Assembly (NCBI GenBank): GCA_945876405.1
Contig: CAMCOJ010000032.1
Location: 1 to 11,628 of the forward strand
Source: an uncultured Ruminococcus sp.
GTDB taxonomy: Bacteria > Bacillota > Clostridia > Oscillospirales > Ruminococcaceae
Reading direction: 5' to 3'
Length of the DNA stretch: 11,628 nucleotides
Below the pieces are notes generated by a model, which saw nothing but the letters and a program-made list of their open reading frames with translations, ran no database searches and had not been told where the DNA came from. A program made the position numbers and the translations under genes. Shown here in pieces: positions 1 to 5,799 of this stretch (positions are counted from its first letter, which is position 1; the number at the start of each line of letters is the position of its first letter).

Positions 1-43
1 ACAAGGAGTATCGTCGGCAGCGTCAGATGTGTATAAGAGACAG
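1..43 (+). other. Untrimmed Illumina Nextera i5 index and Tn5 mosaic-end adapter (artefact)
   Basis: This is synthetic sequence, not genome. Bases 1-2 match the end of the P5 primer. Bases 3-10 (AAGGAGTA) match the Nextera i5 index that I know as S507. Bases 11-24 (TCGTCGGCAGCGTC) are the Nextera read-1 adapter, and bases 25-43 (AGATGTGTATAAGAGACAG) are the 19-bp Tn5 mosaic end. Native sequence begins at about base 44. The order primer, index, adapter, mosaic end is exactly that of a tagmentation library fragment, so the left edge is an assembly end and the first gene is truncated by it. Confidence 0.97.
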
Positions 44-45
44 GG

Positions 46-258
46 GATAAAGCAGCACTTCTAATCCTTATCATAGGAGGAGTAAACTGGGGACTTGTCG
101 GCATTTTCGGTTTCGATCTTGTCGCCTGGCTTTTCGGCGGACAGACTGCACTGCTCAGCAGAATAGTCTACATTGTAGTAGCGTTGTCTGCAGTATGGTG
201 TATTTCTCTGCTTTTCAGAGATGACTCTCCTGTCGAAATCACATCAGGTTCTCACTAA
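46..258 (+). CDS. DUF378 family small membrane protein, 5' end missing
   Basis: The open frame runs from the adapter junction to a TAA at 256-258 and encodes about 70 residues. It opens DKAALLILIIGGVNWGLVG, which carries the GG(V/L)NWGLVG signature of the DUF378 family (Bacillus YuzA-like), followed by GFDLVAWLFG. A second hydrophobic segment (SRIVYIVVALSAVWCISLLF) is followed by a short polar tail. Two membrane helices and about 70-80 residues are normal for the family, so probably only a few N-terminal residues are lost to the adapter-marked contig end. The function of the family is not established. A strong terminator follows five bases after the stop, so this is the last gene of its transcript. 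Confidence 0.85.
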   Translation, partial: DKAALLILIIGGVNWGLVGIFGFDLVAWLFGGQTALLSRIVYIVVALSAVWCISLLFRDDSPVEITSGSH

Positions 259-263
259 TCCCG

Positions 264-328
264 AAAAAAACAGAGACTGAATTATGAATCACCGGTGCCG
301 TGGATTCATATAAGGTCTCTGTTTTTTT
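264..328 (+). terminator. Intrinsic terminator after the DUF378 gene
   Basis: A perfect 14-bp stem pairs 264-277 with 315-328. Inside it a second 7-bp stem pairs 284-290 (ATGAATC) with 303-309 (GATTCAT). The right arm ends in a seven-T run that continues as a T-rich tract to about 335. The A-run on the left arm would also let it work in the reverse direction. It insulates the DUF378 gene from the operon starting at 396. Confidence 0.9.
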
Positions 329-359
329 ATTTTTTGTAAATATCAGCTCATTTTCTGAA

Positions 360-390
360 TATAATCTATAGAGAATATTTTCAAGGAGGA
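360..390 (+). promoter_or_regulatory. Candidate -10 box and ribosome binding site of the PG-binding operon
   Basis: A TATAAT lies at 360-365. No good -35 stands 16-18 bp upstream; the nearest candidate, TTGTAA at 334-339, is 20 bp away. The promoter is therefore either weak, activator-dependent or read by another sigma factor. The Shine-Dalgarno sequence AAGGAGGA (383-390) is strong and sits 5 bases before the ATG at 396. Confidence 0.45.
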
Positions 391-395
391 ATTAT

Positions 396-980
396 ATGGA
401 TATAAGTATGTCGAAAAAGTACCAGGAAGAGCTTTTGAACTACTATAATATGCAGAAAAATAAAACTCCGGACAACGCAGACGAAATACCCCGCCCCGAA
501 AATGAATCCGATGAAATATCTGAACGTTATCCGGAACCTGATATCGGACAGTTCAGAATGCCTGAAGAAAATCCGGAAGACATAAGTACGCAGGAACAAT
601 ATTCAGAATACGGAAAACTCCGCATAGAAACCACATCGGGGAATCGTTCCGTGCCGGTTGAAGACGTTCTGGTTATTGTAACAAGAGGGTCAGAAACCCC
701 TGCCGAGGTAATTGCAGTGCTGATGACTGACAGCAGCGGAGCAACGAGAACTCTTGAAATTCCGGCTCCCTCCCGTCAGCGGTCTGAATCCCCGACAGAC
801 CGTACTGTAAGCGCATTTGTAAATATTACAGCTTTCAAAAAGGGGTACTACGAGGTTGAAAACCGGAATATACCGATATTTACCGGAGTCACCTCAATAC
901 AGCCGGTCAACATGATTCCGCTTCCGCTCAATTCAGGCAACCTTAAATTTACCTACACGGAACCGGAGCCAAATCTGTAG
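396..980 (+). CDS. Hypothetical protein: acidic linker plus carboxypeptidase-regulatory-like beta domain
   Basis: The product has 194 residues and starts at an ATG with a strong ribosome site. Residues 1 to about 70 are hydrophilic, rich in Pro, Glu and Asp, and probably disordered. Residues 73-194 look like an all-beta domain: GKLRIETTSGNRSVPVEDVLVIV at its start, then alternating hydrophobic strands, and late motifs GYYEVENRNIPIFTGVTS and QPVNMIPLPL. That pattern recalls carboxypeptidase-regulatory or transthyretin-like beta-sandwich domains, which often act as adhesion or presentation modules. I see no signal peptide, membrane segment or lipobox. The SpoIID/peptidoglycan-binding gene follows 19 bases after the stop with its own ribosome site, so they are co-transcribed and likely work together. 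The operon position is direct evidence; the fold is an inference from sequence texture and the function is unknown. Confidence 0.75.
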   Translation: MDISMSKKYQEELLNYYNMQKNKTPDNADEIPRPENESDEISERYPEPDIGQFRMPEENPEDISTQEQYSEYGKLRIETTSGNRSVPVEDVLVIVTRGSETPAEVIAVLMTDSSGATRTLEIPAPSRQRSESPTDRTVSAFVNITAFKKGYYEVENRNIPIFTGVTSIQPVNMIPLPLNSGNLKFTYTEPEPNL

Positions 981-999
981 TCAAAAGGAGGATACGTAA

Positions 1000-2388
1000 T
1001 TGACAGGAATACCATACATACCGGAGCAGATAACTGTACATCTTGGTCCGCCGGATTCAGATGCGGAAAATATTACTGTGGATTTTCCGGAATATATAAA
1101 AAATGTCGCTTCAAGTGAAATTTATCCAACCTGGCCTGAAAGCGCACTCAGGGCCAATATTTATGCAATTGTGACCTTTGCACTGAACCGCATTTATACA
1201 GAATGGTACAGACTAAAGGGGTATCCCTTCAGCATAACAAACGATACACAGTATGATCAGGCCTTTACCTATAACGGTATTATTTTTGAAAATATAAGCA
1301 GACTTACCGATGAACTTTTCAATGACTACGTTGTAAAAGGAGAATCCGTTGAACCCTATTTCACAGCATTCTGCAACGGAACAACGGTTACATGTCCCGG
1401 CCTTTCCCAGTGGGGTACCGTTGACCTTGCCTCGCAGGGACTTACCCCGTATGAAATGCTGCAGTATTACTTCGGAGATGATATACGAATAGTCAAAAAT
1501 GCCGAGGTACGCACGGAAACTCCTTCCTATCCGGGAAAGGATTTTTCAGAGGGAAATATCTCTGAAGACATAAAAACCGCACAGCTGCAGCTGAACAGGA
1601 TAGCGTCAAACTATCCGGCAATACCTAAGATTCCGGAACCTAACGGATTTTTCGGACCGGAAACCACGGAGTCTGTTAAATCATTTCAGGGAATATTCAA
1701 CCTCCCTGCAACGGGAACGATAGACAAATCAACATGGTACAAAATCGCCTATATCTATGTAAGTGTAAAAAAACTGGCTGAACTTGATTCAGAGGGCATT
1801 TCACTGTCAGAAATACCTCTTCAGCATCAGTATGACCTTAAGACAGGCGACGAAGACAACATTGTCAAATCTCTTCAGTACTACCTTGCGGTTATAGGAG
1901 CTTATTACGAAAGCGTACCGCCGGTAAGCATTACCGGTTACTTTGGTGAACAGACAGAAAAATCTGTAAAAGCATTTCAGTCTTTATTCGGTCTGCCGGA
2001 AACCGGAATAGTTGATCTGGAAACCTGGAACGATCTTTACCGTGCCTATGCCGGTATCGCCGAATCAGTACCGATAAGTCCGGATGCTGTGGCTCTCTAT
2101 CCCGGAAATGTACTTAAGGAAGGCGTTACAAGCGAATATGTGCGTACTCTCCAGGAATATCTCACCTTTATAAGCCAGACCTACAGTGACATCCCTCCGG
2201 TAAATCCAACCGGTTACTTCGGACCTGTAACAAAATCTTCTGTTACAGCATTCCAGAAACGATACGGCCTGCCGCCAAACGGTACAGTGGGGGCTGACAC
2301 ATGGAACGAAATTGCACGTGTATATTCGGATCTGAAATTCGGAGAACAGAAACAGGCATATCAGTTTCCCGGATATACCATTAAATAA
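1000..2388 (+). CDS. SpoIID-like domain protein with three peptidoglycan-binding (PG_binding_1) repeats
   Basis: The product has 462 residues and starts at TTG; AAGGAGG at 984-990 is correctly spaced and no ATG competes. Residues about 25-160 resemble SpoIID, the spore-engulfment lytic transglycosylase. The segment NVASSEIYPTWPESALRA matches the conserved E-x-x-P-x-W-P-x-x-A-L-(K/R)-A pattern, placing E40 where the catalytic Glu is expected. A later LSQWGTVDLASQGLTPYEML matches the family's QWGA/ASQG/EIL-YYF region. Three PG_binding_1 repeats follow at about 190-250, 282-350 and 375-445, each with G-(Y/F)-F-G-x-x-T, a phenylalanine-glutamine pair and a TG-x-(V/I)-D-x-x-TW signature. The family reading predicts cutting or binding glycan strands. 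No signal peptide or membrane anchor is visible, which is odd for a wall enzyme. Similar signal-less proteins are, as I recall, common in clostridia but uncharacterised. Confidence 0.85.
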   Translation: MTGIPYIPEQITVHLGPPDSDAENITVDFPEYIKNVASSEIYPTWPESALRANIYAIVTFALNRIYTEWYRLKGYPFSITNDTQYDQAFTYNGIIFENISRLTDELFNDYVVKGESVEPYFTAFCNGTTVTCPGLSQWGTVDLASQGLTPYEMLQYYFGDDIRIVKNAEVRTETPSYPGKDFSEGNISEDIKTAQLQLNRIASNYPAIPKIPEPNGFFGPETTESVKSFQGIFNLPATGTIDKSTWYKIAYIYVSVKKLAELDSEGISLSEIPLQHQYDLKTGDEDNIVKSLQYYLAVIGAYYESVPPVSITGYFGEQTEKSVKAFQSLFGLPETGIVDLETWNDLYRAYAGIAESVPISPDAVALYPGNVLKEGVTSEYVRTLQEYLTFISQTYSDIPPVNPTGYFGPVTKSSVTAFQKRYGLPPNGTVGADTWNEIARVYSDLKFGEQKQAYQFPGYTIK

Positions 2389-2413
2389 TTTTTTCAGAAC
2401 GGAGCAGACTACT

Positions 2414-2923
2414 ATGATAAACAGTAATAATCCGGATAAAGAAAAAACTGAAGAACTGCAAAGATATCTCTATGATATTTCATTTTTCACAAATCCGGAA
2501 CTTTCTGTCATTCCTGACGGATACTACGGTCCGGAAACAGCTGGTGCAGTAAAAAAATTTCAGCAGCTGTACAACATACCTTCAACAGGAGAAACTGACA
2601 AACAAACCTGGGATACAGCAGCTGCCGTACATAAGCATCTGATCAGGAACATCCCTTTTCCGGTAAGCATATTCCCTTACGGAAAGGATTTCATAAGTGA
2701 AGGCAGTACAAACCCGGCTGTTTTTTTCCTTCAGACAATGCTCTTTCTGCTGCACGGAAAATTCAGCAGTTTCCCTGAGATTGAGATTACCGGAATATAT
2801 GACAAACAAACCTCAGATGCCGTCCGTAACATGCAGAAGCTTTCACTTTATCCGGAAACAGGAAATACAGATAAATACACATGGAACAATATCGTAAGAT
2901 TTTTTGAACACACTGTAAAATAA
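2414..2923 (+). CDS. Peptidoglycan-binding domain protein with two PG_binding_1 repeats
   Basis: The product has 169 residues and starts at ATG with a modest GGAG (2401-2404), 25 bases after the stop of the SpoIID-like gene. Both halves are PG_binding_1 units. The first, about residues 8-75, has DGYYGPETAGAVKKFQQLY and TGETDKQTW. The second, about 95-162, has TGIYDKQTSDAVRNMQKLS and TGNTDKYTW. The second unit has lost the usual Phe-Gln pair (NMQ) and the first Gly of GYFG, so it is more diverged. No catalytic domain, signal peptide or anchor is visible. The repeats continue the same series as the three units upstream, so the gene may have arisen by splitting or by duplication of the upstream C-terminus. 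A terminator follows directly, making it the last gene of the operon. Confidence 0.82.
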   Translation: MINSNNPDKEKTEELQRYLYDISFFTNPELSVIPDGYYGPETAGAVKKFQQLYNIPSTGETDKQTWDTAAAVHKHLIRNIPFPVSIFPYGKDFISEGSTNPAVFFLQTMLFLLHGKFSSFPEIEITGIYDKQTSDAVRNMQKLSLYPETGNTDKYTWNNIVRFFEHTVK

Positions 2924-2926
2924 ATC

Positions 2927-2959
2927 TGCCGCCGCTTTGCACAAAAGAAAGCGGCGGCA
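2927..2959. terminator. Bidirectional terminator between converging genes
   Basis: A perfect 12-bp GC-rich stem pairs 2927-2938 (TGCCGCCGCTTT) with 2948-2959, with a 9-base loop. It lies between the PG-binding operon (+) and the hicB-like gene (-). The T-tracts on both sides are short and interrupted, but the stem is strong and the placement fits a shared terminator. Confidence 0.8.
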
Positions 2960-2963
2960 TTTA

Positions 2964-3380
2964 TTATCGGTTCTTTTCGTTGTAAATCTGCATGAGATAT
3001 TTTTCTGCCAAGGCAGAAAGATCAATTTTTTCGTTTCGTGCAAATTCCTCAAGCCATCTCGGCAGAGAAATAACCGTTTCGGTTTTACTGAAATAATAAT
3101 ATTTTGCATACTCCTCAATATCAACATTTACTGTCTGAAAAAATGCACGTGTATACTCGTCGTTAATATTGGGTTTTAACGTACGTACATCTGACGGTTC
3201 AGGAAGTTCTGCATTTTTCGCTTTAAGATTATAAATATATCTCGCAAGTAAATCAACTGCATTTGAAAGAGCATGATCAAAATCGTCACCAAAAGCAGCA
3301 AGATTATTCAAATCAGCAAACACAACACAGTACTTGCCGTCAGGTCTCTGAAAAAAACAACCAGGATATGAACAAATCAA
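2964..3380 (-). CDS. HicB-type antitoxin, without an adjacent hicA
   Basis: The product has 138 residues, the normal length for HicB. The N-terminal half (YPGCFFQRPDGKYCVVFADL, then a DDFDHALSNAVDLLARYI stretch) follows the HicB pattern: a beta hairpin, a phenylalanine-aspartate-leucine turn and an Ala-rich helix, a partly degraded RNase H-like fold. The C-terminal half (ETVISLPRWLEEFARNEKIDLSALAEKYL) looks like the ribbon-helix-helix DNA-binding part. The start is TTG at 3378-3380, supported by AAAGGAGG on the minus strand 8 bases ahead. In type II toxin-antitoxin systems HicB neutralises the mRNA interferase HicA and represses its own promoter. No HicA-like frame is seen on either side, so this is an orphan copy or a solitary HicB-fold regulator. 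A consensus promoter lies 81 bases upstream of the start. Confidence 0.8.
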   Translation of the reverse strand: MICSYPGCFFQRPDGKYCVVFADLNNLAAFGDDFDHALSNAVDLLARYIYNLKAKNAELPEPSDVRTLKPNINDEYTRAFFQTVNVDIEEYAKYYYFSKTETVISLPRWLEEFARNEKIDLSALAEKYLMQIYNEKNR

Positions 3381-3460
3381 ATTTACATCCTCCTTTCAGC
3401 TGCCGGAAACAGCTAATCATTTCCCATCCGGCATCATAATGCACCAGCACCATTACTATA

Positions 3461-3489
3461 ATTATACGCATTATATTTTTCTTTGTCAA
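3461..3489 (-). promoter_or_regulatory. Consensus sigma-A promoter of the hicB-like gene
   Basis: On the minus strand TTGACA (3484-3489) and TATAAT (3461-3466) are separated by exactly 17 bp. Both hexamers are perfect. The predicted start of transcription is near 3454, giving an untranslated leader of about 75 bases to the TTG start. Such a strong promoter in front of an antitoxin-like repressor suggests repression by its product. Confidence 0.88.
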
Positions 3490-3538
3490 TAAACATCACA
3501 ACAGTAACATATAAAAGCCACATTTATTGTTAATATTC

Positions 3539-3592
3539 GGTTTACAACTCCGGCTGTTTCTGATTTACAACCTCTCCCGAAACTTGTAAACC
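3539..3592. repeat. Three copies of a TTTACAAC motif
   Basis: The motif occurs as GGTTTACAAC (3539-3548), TTTACAACC (3564-3572) and, inverted, TTGTAAACC (3584-3592). The outer copies form a 9-bp inverted repeat. The cluster lies between the two divergent promoters for the hicB-like gene and the lipoprotein operon, so it could be an operator, but it is about 50 bp from the nearest -35 box. The rest of 3381-3677 shows no gene. Confidence 0.45.
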
Positions 3593-3677
3593 TCAGCCTT
3601 GAAACGGCGTGTTTATGCGGGATATGCCATCAAACCCTCTGCGCAGTTCAAAAATAATTTGCAAACCAAGAAATTAT

Positions 3678-3706
3678 TTGCTAAAATCCTGACAATATGA
3701 TATAAT
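3678..3706 (+). promoter_or_regulatory. Promoter of the lipoprotein/two-component operon
   Basis: The -35 box TTGCTA (3678-3683) and the -10 box TATAAT (3701-3706) are 17 bp apart. An extended -10 element, TG at 3698-3699, precedes the -10 box. Transcription should begin near 3713, about 20 bases before the ribosome site at 3733. A short dyad, TATATA-CTG-TATATA, overlaps the predicted start and might bind a regulator. Confidence 0.82.
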
Positions 3707-3732
3707 ATATACTGTATATAAGCATTTGCAAA

Positions 3733-3740
3733 GGGAGGAG
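3733..3740 (+). promoter_or_regulatory. Ribosome binding site that points to a non-standard start codon
   Basis: GGGAGGAG (3733-3740) is a strong Shine-Dalgarno sequence. No ATG, GTG or TTG lies within 20 bases downstream in any frame. The in-frame codon at normal distance is ATA at 3746-3748, 5 bases after the site. The first conventional start in frame is GTG at 3788, 47 bases away. Confidence 0.8.
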
Positions 3741-3745
3741 TTAAT

Positions 3746-5083
3746 ATAAAATCAAATATTAAAACCGTTATCCTTTCCACAGCGTCAGTGTTTCTGCTGT
3801 CCGGATGTACAATCATATCCGGTGTTGAATCCTATCTCAAACCTCCTAAACTAAGTGAACAGCATGAGCAGATATACAACGCCCTTATTAATGCAGACGG
3901 TTCAAAAATAAGCCTCAAATATCCTAAGTCAGGCTCATATCTTTCCGCTTTTGTAGTTGCTGATATAGATAACGAACCTACCGAAGAAGCCATAGTTTTC
4001 TATGAAAAATCAAACTTCAGCGGCAATGATCTTTCCACCCTTCGTATAAACTTTCTTGATCAGAAAGACGGAAAATGGAATTCCATGTATGACTTTGCAG
4101 CAAACGGAGATGAAATAGAACGGGTTTTTATATCAAAACTCGGAGCATCTGATATAACTAATGTCATCATCGGAACAGGCAGTGCAACTGAAAAAAGTGC
4201 ACAGATTTTCGTATACGATGATGAACAGAAACCCGAACCTCAGTATCTCGGTACATATTCCGCCATGGATGTAACCGATATAAATAACGACGGTGAAAAT
4301 GAACTTCTGATTATAAACAACAATCCTGAAGGAAACACCGCCCAGCTGAAATGGCTCGACGAAAACAACACTCTTGTCTCCGGACCTGTTCTGAATCTTT
4401 CAGAAAATTCATCCGACACCGCTCAGATGATATACGGCAGACTTTCAGAAAACATAACTGCAGTTTATCTGGACTCTTATATTAATACAAATACCATTAT
4501 AACAGAAATACTTAAACCGGTTGTAAATGATAATGGTACCATAACCCTTACTTCTGTAAATGCCGATAATATTGAATCACCATCTGTAAACCGTACAATG
4601 AGAAAGTCCTATCTGATTTCACGTGATATAGACAATGACGGAATTGTTGAAATTCCTATGAATACAGTTTTCAAAGGATATGAAGATAAACCTGAAACTG
4701 AACAGATATACATGACCAACTGGTATGTTCTCGAAAACAATATGTTTGTCAGAAAATATTCGAGTTATTACAGCATAACAGACGGATATGCCTTTATGCT
4801 TCCGGAAAAATGGGAAGATAAGGTAACCGTCAGATCATCAAACGATGATATAATTTTCTGCAGCTATGATGAAAATCCGGACAAATACACTGAACTCATG
4901 AAAATATGCGTTGCCGGTTCGTCAGAAGCAGAAAAAATAATGCAGGAAAAAGAATATGCTGCCTACGAACAGATATACTCATTCGGAGACACAATTTATC
5001 TTGCATGTCTTCCGGACAACGGCAGTAATCCGCTTTCTCTGTCACCAGGTGAAATACTGTTTAACTTTAAAATTATTTCATAA
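3746..5083 (+). CDS. VCBS/FG-GAP-like lipoprotein upstream of a two-component system (ATA start proposed)
   Basis: From ATA at 3746 the product has 445 residues and begins (M)KSNIKTVILSTASVFLLSGC, a textbook lipoprotein signal: basic N-region, hydrophobic core and LSGC lipobox, with the lipidated Cys at residue 21. The conventional GTG start at 3788 leaves only MFLLSGC, with no basic region and no ribosome site. The mature protein is predicted to be anchored on the outer face of the membrane. It carries Asp-rich motifs ADIDNEPTEEA, TDINNDGENE and RDIDNDGIVE, like the calcium-binding loops of FG-GAP/VCBS beta-propeller repeats. It is the first gene of an operon with a response regulator (17 bases downstream) and a histidine kinase, so it may be an accessory sensor or an output. 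No enzymatic motif is seen. The C-terminal quarter is not recognised. Confidence 0.8.
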   Translation: MKSNIKTVILSTASVFLLSGCTIISGVESYLKPPKLSEQHEQIYNALINADGSKISLKYPKSGSYLSAFVVADIDNEPTEEAIVFYEKSNFSGNDLSTLRINFLDQKDGKWNSMYDFAANGDEIERVFISKLGASDITNVIIGTGSATEKSAQIFVYDDEQKPEPQYLGTYSAMDVTDINNDGENELLIINNNPEGNTAQLKWLDENNTLVSGPVLNLSENSSDTAQMIYGRLSENITAVYLDSYINTNTIITEILKPVVNDNGTITLTSVNADNIESPSVNRTMRKSYLISRDIDNDGIVEIPMNTVFKGYEDKPETEQIYMTNWYVLENNMFVRKYSSYYSITDGYAFMLPEKWEDKVTVRSSNDDIIFCSYDENPDKYTELMKICVAGSSEAEKIMQEKEYAAYEQIYSFGDTIYLACLPDNGSNPLSLSPGEILFNFKIIS

Positions 5084-5100
5084 ACAAAGGGGAGTAAAAA

Positions 5101-5799
5101 ATGAAAAGAATCTTAGTATGTGAAGACGAAGACGTTATACGCGACTTTGTCGTAATCAACCTCAAGAGAGCAGGATATGATGTTACCGACGTAAACTGCG
5201 GCGAAGAGGCACTCAGAGTATTTGAAAGCGAACATGGAAATTTTGATGTTGCACTTCTTGACATCATGATGCCCGGAATCGACGGTTTTACCGTATGCAA
5301 AAAGCTAAGAGAAAAAAGCTCAACTCTTGGAATAATAATGCTCTCTGCAAAAACACAGGAAATGGACAAAGTCAGCGGTCTCATGATAGGTGCTGATGAC
5401 TATATGACCAAACCATTTTCACCCTCTGAACTTACAGCCAGAGTAGACGCAATATACAGAAGAGTCTGTATGAGTTTCATGAAGTCTGAAGAATCACCGA
5501 TAATAGAATCCGGTCCGTTCCAGCTCAACCTGAAAAGCCGTACAGTATCAAAAAACGGCAAACTCATAGATCTCACTCAGGTAGAATATCAGATTCTTGA
5601 ATACTTTATGAACAATAAAAACACAGCGCTTGACCGTACAAGCATACTTAACCACATATGGGGTGAAACATATGTGGGAGATGAAAAAATAGTAGATGTA
5701 AATATAAGAAGAATACGAATGAAGATCGAAGATGAACCTTCAAGCCCTCAGTACATCATCACAATCTGGGGATTCGGTTATAAGTGGAATGAAAAATAA
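5101..5799 (+). CDS. OmpR/PhoB-family response regulator
   Basis: The product has 232 residues, normal for the family. The receiver domain spans about 1-115, with acidic residues E8 and D9, the phosphate acceptor D54 in LLDIMMPGIDG, S82 in the conserved Ser/Thr switch position, Y101, and K104 in the TKPF motif. The C-terminal winged-helix DNA-binding domain (about 130-232) has LTQVEYQILEYFMNN, the recognition-helix stretch KIVDVNIRRIRMKIE and a final wing IWGFGYKWNEK. AAGGGGAG lies 6 bases before the ATG. It sits between the lipoprotein gene and a histidine kinase that overlaps its stop codon, so the kinase is almost certainly its partner. Its targets cannot be read from this window; autoregulation at 3678-3712 is plausible. 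Confidence 0.95.
   Translation: MKRILVCEDEDVIRDFVVINLKRAGYDVTDVNCGEEALRVFESEHGNFDVALLDIMMPGIDGFTVCKKLREKSSTLGIIMLSAKTQEMDKVSGLMIGADDYMTKPFSPSELTARVDAIYRRVCMSFMKSEESPIIESGPFQLNLKSRTVSKNGKLIDLTQVEYQILEYFMNNKNTALDRTSILNHIWGETYVGDEKIVDVNIRRIRMKIEDEPSSPQYIITIWGFGYKWNEK

Noticed and set aside
25..43. Tn5 mosaic end as a natural transposon end
   Set aside because: It is preceded by the Nextera adapter and an i5 index, so it comes from library preparation.
3613..3816. Minus-strand 67-residue frame as a hicA or other gene
   Set aside because: It runs antisense through the lipoprotein promoter and signal peptide, has no ribosome site and no HicA motif.
3788..5083. GTG start for the lipoprotein
   Set aside because: It would leave MFLLSGC with no basic region and no ribosome site at the right distance.
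5732..5788. Upstream TTG-type start for the histidine kinase
   Set aside because: The added residues lie entirely within the regulator's coding sequence and look like a shadow; ATG at 5789 gives a normal kinase N-terminus.
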